NCBI RefSeq assembly: GCF_003363775.1
Contig: NZ_CP031376.1
Span: 806,001-870,000 of the forward strand
Direction: 5' to 3'
Source of the DNA: Spiroplasma alleghenense
GTDB lineage: Bacteria > Bacillota_I > Bacilli_A > Mycoplasmatales > Mycoplasmataceae
DNA: 64,000 nt
Part shown: in pieces, positions 32,147 through 40,391 of the stretch
Numbering within the stretch: the first letter of the stretch is position 1
How the letters are laid out: every line of letters begins with the position of its first letter
Notes under the pieces: model-generated
What the model saw: the letters and a program-made list of their open reading frames with translations, nothing else
Told to the model about the DNA's origin: nothing
Database searches by the model: none
Made by a program: the position numbers and the translations under genes

Positions 32147-32623
32147 CTATTTGAAGTTTTTAACCTTATAAAATCAATGATAAATAAATTGTTCATTTGT
32201 CCCGTAAATTACTTCTATTTCTGTTGGTGTCTTTTTATCATTCACCTTAAAGAATAATCTTGAATTTATCGGAACTGGTATCAAGTACAATCATTTTTTA
32301 ATAAAACTATACTTAAAAAATTCTAAGTTAAAGTAGTAGTAATATAAATTTCGATCCTGTTTAATGCTGGTAAAATTTAAAACCTCGTTAACACTAAATT
32401 TTAAATTTTCAGCGGGTAGTCCAAGAATTCTGGTTTCATTAGTTTTGGCTGGCGTTATATCATTGGTTTGCTGTGGATTTAGATCCTTAATCACTTCAGA
32501 TTTAAAATCTATTTTATTGTAAAAATATTGTTTTACAATTCCATAAGCTAATGATGATAGCGAAACTGTTGTTAGTGAAAAAATAAGTAAAAAAATTAAA
32601 TTTTTTTTATTTTGCCTAAACAT
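32147..32623 (-). CDS. Hypothetical membrane-anchored or exported protein
   Basis: Not recognised. The 158-residue product has one N-terminal hydrophobic segment (LIFLLIFSLTTVSLSSLAYG, residues 9-28) after a basic NKK start, so it is anchored or secreted; the rest is polar, aromatic-rich and partly beta-like (YYYYFNLEFFKYSF). Two or three TGA-Trp codons. It overlaps the upstream gene by 8 bases (ATGTTTAG), a sign of translational coupling, and has no separate ribosome site. Next comes acpP. It has no Cys after the hydrophobic segment, so it is not a lipoprotein. Confidence 0.6.
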
Positions 32624-33989
32624 CTTTTTCGGCCAGGCTCTCTAATTCTTGAAATTCAGCAAAATTAAGATCATTGATATTTACAAAACGGCTGATTATG
32701 TCGGGAGTAAACAAAAAACAAATTTTAAATTGTTCTATTGAGTCTCCATTAATAATATTATCATATTTATTTAGAAAAAACATATTATAATTGGAAATTG
32801 ACTCACTAAATAAAGGAATTTCTAGACTTATATCCATTCCTGATATTTTGATATTCATGTCTAAAAGAATCGGATCTAAGAAATTAGGATTTTTAACTAG
32901 ACCCCTGGCTCCCTCCCCATAAAAAGCTGGCCTAACAGTGTTTAAAAAGGGGTCAAATACAGTTCTATTGGCGATACTCACGTCGTAATTAACCGTGTTT
33001 TTATTATACCCTTTCAAAAAAGAATTATCTTGAATTATTTTCGGTTCTAAATTAACTGCATATGCTTTATCGATTTTTCGACCCGTAAGAGATCTTAAAT
33101 TAAATTTTATAAATGGTAGTTGATTAATAATTAGTCCATTTTGGATAGAATTAAAAAAGTTTTCACTAAGGCCAAAATTCTCTAATTCTTCTTTTTCAAA
33201 GTCTTTATTTAAAGTGATTTTGGTATCAATGTTTATTAAACTGTCAGCAACCGGGATAGGCAATTTTCATGGTCTTTCAAAGTCTATCAAAATTTTTCTA
33301 TTAAAAATTGAGCGGTAGTACCTAATTTCTTTAACATTGGGGTTGTATTGTAAATACGCAAAGGCCAGTGAATCATCTTTAAAAACATGTAAATCTATAT
33401 TTTTTTCAAAATTACTTTTTTGGTTTTTATGATTATTAATTGTGATTAAGCCCTGACTTACATTTTTTGATTTTTTATAATTATTATTCTGTTCATCAAT
33501 TCCTCCTTCATAATTTAATTCATATTGGATTAAATTACTTCCATTTAGATTTATTTTATTAACTGGGATTTCAAATTTTTGAAAACCTTGATAGCCTTTG
33601 TAGTCCTTTATATTTCACTTTAAGTTTCCGAAACTAAAAGCTTCATTTTTACTTTTAACTATTTCGCTTGTAATATCACCATTTTTTGCAAATAGTCTTA
33701 AATTGACATTTCTTATATCAATTTTCATATCTCAACCGTTTTGAATATATCTTTCCAAAGTTTTGCCACTTTTTCCTATAGCGGAAATATTTGGGCGTAA
33801 GTAAATATCATAATGGGCATTTTTCTCTGAACCCATTTGTTGATTAACAAAAACCGCATCCAATCCTATTCAAACATCTTCTTCTTCTGGACCTGTTATT
33901 GCATTCACTTTAAGCATTTGGCTATCGATAAATTCAGATGTTATTACTTCATCGTTGTTAAATCTTGTTTTATTGATTATTTCGTTCAT
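32616..33989 (-). CDS. Hypothetical protein, 457 residues
   Basis: Not recognised. A large soluble-looking product without signal peptide or membrane helix, rich in Asn, Lys, Ile and Tyr, with beta-type alternation (for example SFGNLKWNIKDYKGYQGF). Several TGA-Trp codons. The ATG at 33987-33989 follows TTGGAGG. The end is coupled to a membrane-anchored gene by an 8-base overlap and then to acpP, so the four-gene operon 457-aa protein, anchored protein, acpP, Fur-type regulator is a unit. The function cannot be inferred; a cytoplasmic partner of the anchored protein is only a guess. Confidence 0.6.
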
Positions 33990-34030
33990 TTTTACCTCCA
34001 AATTTGATTCGTAAAAAGAGTAAATCTGAA

Positions 34031-34056
34031 CAAAAAAACCTAGCAATAATGCTAGG
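34031..34056 (-). terminator. Terminator of tRNA-His
   Basis: The minus strand has CCTAGCA-TTAT-TGCTAGG (34039-34056) followed by TTTTTTT, 18 bases beyond the tRNA. It also insulates the Fur/ACP operon. Confidence 0.85.
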
Positions 34057-34074
34057 CGTTAGTATCTTATAATG

Positions 34075-34149
34075 GGGCGTATAAAGGGAATTGAACCCTC
34101 GAATGCTGGAACCACAACCCAGTGCGTTAACCACTTCGCCATATACGCC
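34075..34149 (-). tRNA. trnH: tRNA-His, anticodon GTG
   Basis: Cloverleaf with acceptor GGCGTAT/ATACGCC, T-loop TTCAATT and anticodon loop GTTGTGG, giving GUG. The base after the acceptor is C73, and the full CCA is not encoded (CA only). No templated G at position -1 (the upstream base is T), so the histidine identity G must be added, or the Mollicute pattern applies. It has its own promoter and terminator. Confidence 0.93.
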
Positions 34150-34174
34150 ATTTCTGTTGAAATACAACAAAAAT

Positions 34175-34203
34175 ATTATACAAAAAATAATAATTATTTA
34201 CAA
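34175..34203 (-). promoter_or_regulatory. Promoter of tRNA-His
   Basis: Minus strand TTGTAA (34198-34203), 17 bases, TATAAT (34175-34180), about 25 bases before the tRNA start. Confidence 0.7.
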
Positions 34204-34217
34204 ATAAAATTTAAAAA

Positions 34218-35021
34218 TTATTCAAAAAATTTCATGAATCTTTTTTTGTCACTTGATACGATATTTGTGAAAATATTTTGAAAAATAAATAATAACGAAA
34301 ATAGCGAACTACATTTATTGAACCAAAGTGGATGATCCTTATCCTTAATGTTAATAACACAATCAAAATTATCTCGATAATTGATTGAAGAATTAATTGA
34401 GATAAAAATAACCTTGCCACCCTGACTCTTAACCTTGTTTGCATTATCAAGTATAAATTCATTTGTTCCATAACAAACAAAGAAGAAGACGAACTTTTCA
34501 TCGCTATGTCTCACAAAATATTCCAACTGTTGTTGGTTATCGATAAATACTGGGGGTATTCCAATTGAAGTCATTTTTTGACTAAACTCTTTGGCCATAT
34601 TTTGGGTATCATCCATACTTACTAAAACAACAGTTTTAGTATCAAAAATTAATTGCGAAATCGCAGAATAATAATCAGTACTAATTAGATTATCATTTTG
34701 ATCCAAAACATCCTTTATTTCTTTTAAAAGTTTTTTTGAGAAATTATCATCATTATTAAAAATAACTTTACGGTTTTGTTCTTTTTCTGATAAATAAATT
34801 TCACAAACTACCCTTAAACCACCAAAGCCATCTAGATCCAATTCTTTGCAAAATCTTGTAACCGAAGATGGAGAGGTTAGAGCTAGTTCAGCTAATTTAT
34901 TCAATGAAAATGAAGAAATTTGATTCATGTTTTGCATAACAGTCAGAGCAATGTAATTTTTTTTGTCATTTTTGTTCTGCGATATTTCTTTTATTTTCGA
35001 AATAATATTATAAACATTCAT
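34218..35021 (-). CDS. MurR/RpiR-family transcriptional regulator
   Basis: A 267-residue regulator. N-terminal RpiR helix-turn-helix with SLNKLAELALTSPSSVTRFCKELDLDGFGGLR, and a C-terminal SIS sugar-phosphate isomerase-like fold (KTVVLVSMDDTQNMAKEFSQKM, then GGKVIFIS). These proteins usually sense phosphosugars. AAGGAG precedes the ATG. It begins 20 bases after the E2-like gene and so is probably cotranscribed with it. The target genes are not evident from the window; no repeated operator was seen near it. Confidence 0.83.
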   Translation of the reverse strand: MNVYNIISKIKEISQNKNDKKNYIALTVMQNMNQISSFSLNKLAELALTSPSSVTRFCKELDLDGFGGLRVVCEIYLSEKEQNRKVIFNNDDNFSKKLLKEIKDVLDQNDNLISTDYYSAISQLIFDTKTVVLVSMDDTQNMAKEFSQKMTSIGIPPVFIDNQQQLEYFVRHSDEKFVFFFVCYGTNEFILDNANKVKSQGGKVIFISINSSINYRDNFDCVINIKDKDHPLWFNKCSSLFSLLFIFQNIFTNIVSSDKKRFMKFFE

Positions 35022-35040
35022 TGTTATTCATCTCCTTAAA

Positions 35041-37998
35041 TTAATTCATCATTAAAAGCTCAGGTTTTTCAAGAATTTCTTTTAATGAAGATAAAAATCT
35101 CCCTGATTCACTAGCATCAATTATTCTCTGATCAACAGTTAGACTTATGCTCATAATAGCTTTGATTGCAAGTTTTTCTTTTTCAACAACAATTGGTTTT
35201 TTGATAACTTTTCCGATTCCGATTACTGCTGCGTTCGGATAGAAAATTGTTGGAGTGGCGTGAATAGCTCCAACATTACCATAATTTGCTAATGTTATTG
35301 TGCTCCCTGTTGTTTCATAATTAAATAATTCACCTCGTCTTAGGCGATTGGTCATTTCCCTTATATCTATTGCCACTTGCTTTACTGTCAGTTTTTCAAC
35401 AAATTTTAAAACAGGCACAACGATTCCTTCGCTTGTTTCAGTTGCCAGACCAATATTGTGATAATTTTTTACAATCTGTTGATTTGTTGTAGGATCATAA
35501 GTTGAATTAATTTTTGGATATTGTTCTAATGCCAGAGAAACTGCTTTAGCAATAAAGGCAATTGTTGAAAAAGCCAATCCTGTTGGATCTGTCTTTTTCA
35601 AAACGTGTTTCAGTTTTAATATTGCTGTCATATCTATTTCTGTTGATATTGATAATGGTGGTATATAGTTTTGACTCAATAGCATCGATTTAACTGCTGG
35701 GTACCTTGTAAGAGAAATATCCTCTCGATTCTCACTTAAATTTTTTGTATAATCTTGATTTAAGTAATCAAGATTTTGCTTTGGGTTTAAATTTATAAAA
35801 TTAGCTTGTTGATTCTTAAACATTTCTTGTTCCATTTGAACGTCTTGTAAACTTTGGTTTTGATACATTTTTTGGTTAGTTAATGGGTTTATAAATTCCT
35901 TAAATTCTGGTTCTGGTTTCAAATTAAAATCAGAGTTATGACCATTGGTGTTTGATGATTTAACACTATCAAAGGTATTATAAAATTCTTTCATATTTTT
36001 TTGAATCGCGTCTCTAATTTGAGCGTCCATATCAAAATCTTGATTTTTTTTCGCTCCGCCAATAGATTGCATCATATTTTGCATCATGATATATTGCATC
36101 ATTTTATTGAAAAATTCGTCATTATTTTTTTCTGGGATTTTAGTGTTGTTTTGGCGCATTGACTCAACAACATTTTCAAGTTTATCAACTGATTTTAACT
36201 GATTTTTAAGATTATCAATTTCGCCCTCTAAATACTTGCTTGTTTTTTTATTTAGATTTAATTGTTCTTCTAACTTAGCGTTTTCATTTTTTAGTTGCGA
36301 CAGTTCAAAATTAGCTTTTTCTTGTTGAATTTTTTCTTCTTGTCTTTTAAGCTCTTCAGCTTTTAATAGAGATTTTTGCGCCTTGGCAATCGCTTCATCA
36401 ATGACTCTTTGAGTTTCTTTTTCTTGATTTTCTTTATCTAAAGCAATTTTGTTTTCTTTTTCTTTTCTAAAGACTTCTGGATCTGTTTCTAAAAGTTTCT
36501 CTATATCTTCTAAATCTTTATCGACATGTTTTGATAAATTTTCATTTTCCATCCATTGTTCAAAATCATGTTGACCTTCTTTGGTGTCTGTGTAATTTCT
36601 CAAGATTTTTTTGCCTGTTTTAGAATCGAAAGACTCCACTTTTTTTAAAAATCTTTCTGGAACATCATCAATTAAAATCGGTAGAGAGTTTATTAATTCT
36701 AAATTATCTGCATCAAATTCATCATGATTATTGTTGAATACTGGGTTTTTATCATCCATAATTGCTTTCATTCGATTTTTGATATCATCTTTTTGAGTTC
36801 TTGAAGAAATTATCGACTCACGACGTTGATCGTCGTAAAGACTAGCCATTTTCTTGTAATTATAAGAACCATCATCTCCTGATTTTTTTTTCTCTTCTAA
36901 AAGTTGTGATGGGCTTTTCTTTGGTAATTGGACTTGACCGTGTGTATCTAAATCGTGTGAGTCAATTAAGAAATCTTCGTCTTCTAAATCGTTATGAGAT
37001 TGAGGTTTTTTTGATGTTCACATACTTTCTCCTTCTAAATCTTCTACTACCTTTGCTTTTGGCTCTGGATTGTTTCGAATTACTTTAGGCGCAACAAAAT
37101 TAGGCTCTTCCAAAGCGTGTGGGTCTCCACCTGATTCATTTAAACGTTTCATTCTATCATTTATAATGTTTCTCATTATCATTGGACGACCATTTGAATC
37201 GAGACGATCCATAGCACTTTTTATTTTCTCCTCTTCAGGAATCTCTTTAAAGTCATTTTCCTTTAGTAACTTAGCTTTTCTAGCTTCAATGATTTTTCTA
37301 AACTTTGATGATCCTGTCGAATTATCAATTTGAAACATCTTAGAATCATTGAAAACTTCTTCGTTTTTTAATTTTACCAAGTTCGGATCATCATTTTGAG
37401 TTTTATTATTAGCAGCGGCTGGTGAGTTTTTAATTGAATCTGCAATATTTTTTCTCATTTGAGCAAACTTATCAAGTCCTTTAGCATCTTCTAATTTATT
37501 AAGTTTTTCCTCTGAATCTACTATATCATCTCTTGTTGAAGAAAATGGAGTAACTGCCATATAGTTTTTATCATACAAAACGGCTCCAGAAAAATCATCG
37601 CGATAATCTTCGGCATCTTGAAACTTTGAAGTCTCAGAAATCGGGATATTCATTGGTATTTCAATATCAAATTTTTCTTCAATTTCTGGTTCTTCAATCG
37701 ATTCTTTAGTTGAACTATTTTTAAAATTATTCTTAGATGGTTGTTCAATAATCTCTTGATCTTCATCGACAGTAATATTTGCTATTATACTACCATTTTT
37801 AACTGTTGAACCTAACTTTATCGTTTTAACAATGACTCCGCTATAATTAGATTTTATTGTAAATTCCCCTTTGCTTGTTTCTACAAGGGCAAAGTCTTGA
37901 CCAATTTTTATTTTATTTTCGCTAAAAAGTCATTCTTTTAAAACGCCTTTTGAAGGCAAATTACGCGCCCTTAAATGAACCATAGTGTGCCCCCTCAT
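35041..37998 (-). CDS. Lipoyl-domain/E2-like protein with degenerate active site
   Basis: A 985-residue protein. Residues ~7-85 form a biotinyl/lipoyl domain with a candidate lipoyl-lysine in LVETSKGE (Lys 43). Residues ~86-740 are a long polar linker with a strong coiled coil near 515-630. Residues ~750-985 match the E2 (2-oxoacid dehydrogenase acyltransferase) catalytic domain, for example NIGLATETSEGIVVPVLK and ANYGNVGA. The catalytic motif, D-H-R-x-x-D-G in the PDH E2 of this same window, reads DQRIIDA here (Gln ~957, Ala ~962), so acetyltransferase activity is doubtful. No E3-binding domain is recognised. The start is an ATG with AAGAGG; a second in-frame ATG 15 bases later has GAGGGGG. 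One TGA-Trp in the linker. Confidence 0.82.
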
Positions 37999-38011
37999 TA
38001 AATACCTCTTT

Positions 38012-38020
38012 ATTATAACA
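38012..38020 (-). promoter_or_regulatory. Extended -10 promoter of E2-like gene
   Basis: The minus strand reads TGTTATAAT, 14 bases before the start codon. The same extended form occurs before fruR. Confidence 0.5.
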
Positions 38021-38070
38021 TATATTAGGCTCTCTGAGACACCTAAAATGCTTGTCACAACATTTTACTT

Positions 38071-38271
38071 AACAAAATTTAAAAAGAACCCATAAGGGTT
38101 CTTTTTAAATTTTGTTATGAAACAAATTACATTGTTGATTAACCACAGTTATCAAAAGTGGTTAAAATCGAGTTAAAAGTTTTGCATAAAGAAGAAACAT
38201 TGCTTTTTTACCATTTAGATAATTAATGGAACTCGTAGTTGTAAGAATAGTTTTATCTATCATACAACTAC
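38071..38271 (-). ncRNA. Candidate small RNA
   Basis: About 200 bases on the minus strand, bounded by a TTGACT-16-TACAAT promoter (38276-38303) and by a perfect 21-bp hairpin (38071-38091 with 38096-38116). Predicted structure: 5' hairpin GTAGTTGTA/TACAACTAC (38263-38271 with 38235-38243), an internal hairpin AACCAC/GTGGTT extended to 8 bp (38139-38146 with 38158-38165), then the terminator stem with AAGAACCC core and TTTTT. It contains no ORF longer than 14 codons. Whether it is transcribed is unknown. Confidence 0.45.
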
Positions 38272-38275
38272 ACTT

Positions 38276-38303
38276 ATTGTATGATAAATGTATAAAAAGT
38301 CAA
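38276..38303 (-). promoter_or_regulatory. Promoter of candidate small RNA, with palindrome over -10
   Basis: Minus strand TTGACT (38298-38303), 16 bases, TACAAT (38276-38281). The -10 lies inside an inverted repeat TATCATACAA (38258-38267) / TTGTATGATA (38277-38286), which could be an operator. Confidence 0.5.
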
Positions 38304-38357
38304 TATACTTTTGAAAAAAAATAATAAAATTTACAGTATAAAATATTAATTATAAAT

Positions 38358-38391
38358 AGAAAAACTAAGTTCTTATAAACTTAGTTTTTCT
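38358..38391 (-). terminator. Terminator of Pro/Ala-rich protein gene
   Basis: A 14-bp stem AGAAAAACTAAGTT / AACTTAGTTTTTCT directly after the stop codon, with an AT-rich T-tract. Confidence 0.8.
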
Positions 38392-38392
38392 A

Positions 38393-39025
38393 TTATGCTG
38401 CCGCAGCTGCTGATGCTGGTGCAGATTTTTTGTCTTTTTTACCTGACTTCAAACTCTCTTCAATTAGTTTTTCAAATTCCGCAAACATTTCAGTTGGTGG
38501 TTCGGGATCTAGCATTGGTGCTGGTTCTGGAGCCATTACTGGAGCTGGAGCTGGTTGAACCACTACTGGTTCGGGAGCTGGAGCTGGTTGAACCACTACT
38601 GGTTCGGGAGCTGGAGCTGGAGCTGGTTCGGGTTTAACTACTGGAGCTGGAGCTGGTTTAACAAATACTGGAGCTGGTTCGGATTTAACTACTGGAGCTG
38701 GTTGAGCAACTGGAGCTGGTTGAATTTCCCCTGAACAACTTCTGTTATGACAGCAATTACAATTATTAGTTTTGCTATTAAACAAATCCTCAACACTCTT
38801 TGGTAAACTAGTATTCATAATTACTTTATCTAAATTGTAAAAGTAACCATTGTTATTTAGGTAACCATAAGTTGGACTCGAAATTGGACCAACAAAGTAA
38901 TTTTCTGGATAAGTATAAACTCCCATGTTATAAGTATAAAATCAACGTCCATTAGCAAAGAAGAATTGACCATTTTGACTATAAGTATTTGAGTACATAT
39001 TATAATTTAAATTTTGTCCGTACAT
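38393..39025 (-). CDS. Pro/Ala/Val-rich repeat protein
   Basis: Not recognised. The 210-residue product has an N-terminal ~75-residue part very rich in Tyr, Asn, Phe and Gly (YNMYSNTYSQNGQFFFANG), a compact Cys cluster CNCCHNRSC near residues 89-97, then about 80 residues of Pro-Ala-Glu-Val repeats such as QPAPAPEPVVV, and a basic/Ala C-terminal tail. No signal peptide is seen. A rigid Pro-Ala spacer usually links two folded parts. AAAGAGG precedes the ATG at 39023-39025. One TGA-Trp at residue 29. It lies 62 bases after the 121-residue gene and ends in its own terminator. Confidence 0.65.
38557..38620 (-). repeat. Tandem 33-bp repeat in the Pro/Ala-rich gene
   Basis: Two almost exact head-to-tail 33-base copies (38557-38589 and 38590-38620) coding QPAPAPEPVVV, flanked by degenerate GCTGGAGCTGG-type units. 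Copy number is likely to vary by slippage, in frame since 33 is divisible by 3. Confidence 0.75.
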
Positions 39026-39087
39026 AAGATGACCTCTTTCTTAATCTATATTAATTATACCATATTTTTTAGCTTTTTTCACACTAA

Positions 39088-39453
39088 TTATCAAGTCTGG
39101 TTATTTTTTGTAAAAACCAAGTACTCTTCTTCTTGCTTGTTGGCATTTTCTAAATCTCCTTGATAAGAGATATTCATTTTAACCACTCTGCTTTGAGTTG
39201 GATTAATCATTGGAGCATTTCTTTTTAAAGTTTGATCTTTATTCGTAATCAATGAGCTTTTAAAGAATTTAATTCATTTCGGAATTAAAGCGAAGACCTC
39301 TTCAACTTTACCCACTAGTTGGGCTGAATCTCAAGTTACAACATCAATTCCGTTTGTGGCATAAAGCGCATCGTTTGCAAGAAAAACAAAGTATCCCTTT
39401 TCTTGGATAACTTGTGTAATACTTTCAAACTGTATTATTCTATTTTGTTCCAT
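39088..39453 (-). CDS. Hypothetical protein, 121 residues
   Basis: Not recognised. A small soluble protein, no signal or membrane segment, with three TGA-Trp codons, so it is invisible under the standard code. Residues 1-50 (MEQNRIIQFESITQVIQEKGYFVF ... start) look alpha/beta, residues 60-105 are basic. The ATG has AAGGCGG upstream. It starts 18 bases after the ABC ATPase gene, in the same direction, so it is probably the third gene of that operon. No function can be stated. Confidence 0.55.
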
Positions 39454-39471
39454 ATTTAAACCGCCTTAAAA

Positions 39472-40377
39472 TTAGAAGTTTTCAATAATCTCTTCCATAT
39501 TAATTGCAATTTTTTCAAAAACATCTAATGGTAAATTATTTCTAACTAAATACAAGAATAAGTAGTTAACCTCAAATTGTTTATTGAAGATAACTATTAA
39601 ACCGTTTGGAGTAGTTTCGTCTTCAACACAAGAAATATTTTTTGATCTCAGGAATTCAGCTACTTTTAAAGCATCTCCATCAACTACTACTCGATATTTC
39701 AAGTCTAAATCGATTGACTTAATTTCTCCTGAATAAAGCAATTTCCCCTCTTCAACAACTGTTAAGGCATCAAATAGTCCATAAAATTCATCGATGTTGT
39801 GGGTTGTCAGGATAATTGTTTTTCCTTCTTCTTTAAGACGTTCAAAAATAGCGTAGATTTTTTTTCTTCAAATTGAGTCCAAGTTGGCACCTGGCTCATC
39901 AAGAACGATAACGTCAGGATTTTTTAGTAAGGCGATAATTAAACTAACCCTATTTTTCATCCCATAAGAAAAGGCTTTAATTGACTTAGTTCTATGTTCT
40001 CAAAGTTCAAATAATTTTACTAAATATCTAATGCGATCCATTCGATATTTTTTTGAAGTAATTCCTGAAATTTTAGCAACTGTGATTAAGTATTTTCATA
40101 GCGAATCATCTACTAAAGAAAAGTCTGTTGGTTGGTAGTAACCTAAATTAGCATTTTGTCTTCAACTACTTCTTCTTGATTTTCCTTCAAAAGTAACTTG
40201 ACCACTATACTTATAAATAGATCCAATAATTGTATTCAAGATAACACTTTTACCAGATCCTGAAGAACCAAGAACAGCATGAAAGTCTCCTCTTTTAATA
40301 TTGAAATTAATGGGACCAATTTTGAATTTTTTAAAAGTTTTTACAAAACCATTAAATGAAATTATATTGTCGCTCAT
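39472..40377 (-). CDS. ABC transporter ATP-binding protein
   Basis: A 301-residue ATPase of an exporter-type ABC system. Walker A is GSSGSGKS (residues ~37-44), the signature motif is SYGMKNR (in place of LSGGQ), Walker B is VIVLDEPGANLD and the switch His is in TTHNID. A C-terminal regulatory extension of about 80 residues follows, as in ABC-2 systems for lipids, bacteriocins or lantibiotic immunity. Several TGA-Trp codons interrupt the standard-code frame. AAAGGAG precedes the ATG and overlaps the permease stop. Cargo cannot be named. Confidence 0.85.
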
Positions 40378-40391
40378 ATTATCGCTCCTTT

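Noticed and set aside
34232-34501. Short minus-strand frame inside the RpiR gene
   Set aside because: It is another frame of 34218-35021, which is a clear RpiR regulator with start site and domains.
38557-38620. CRISPR-like repeat
   Set aside because: The 33-bp copies are directly adjacent without spacers and encode a continuous Pro-Ala protein stretch.
38395-38637. Plus-strand Leu/Glu/Val-rich frame
   Set aside because: It is the mirror image of the Pro-Ala repeat on the other strand and starts without any ribosome site.
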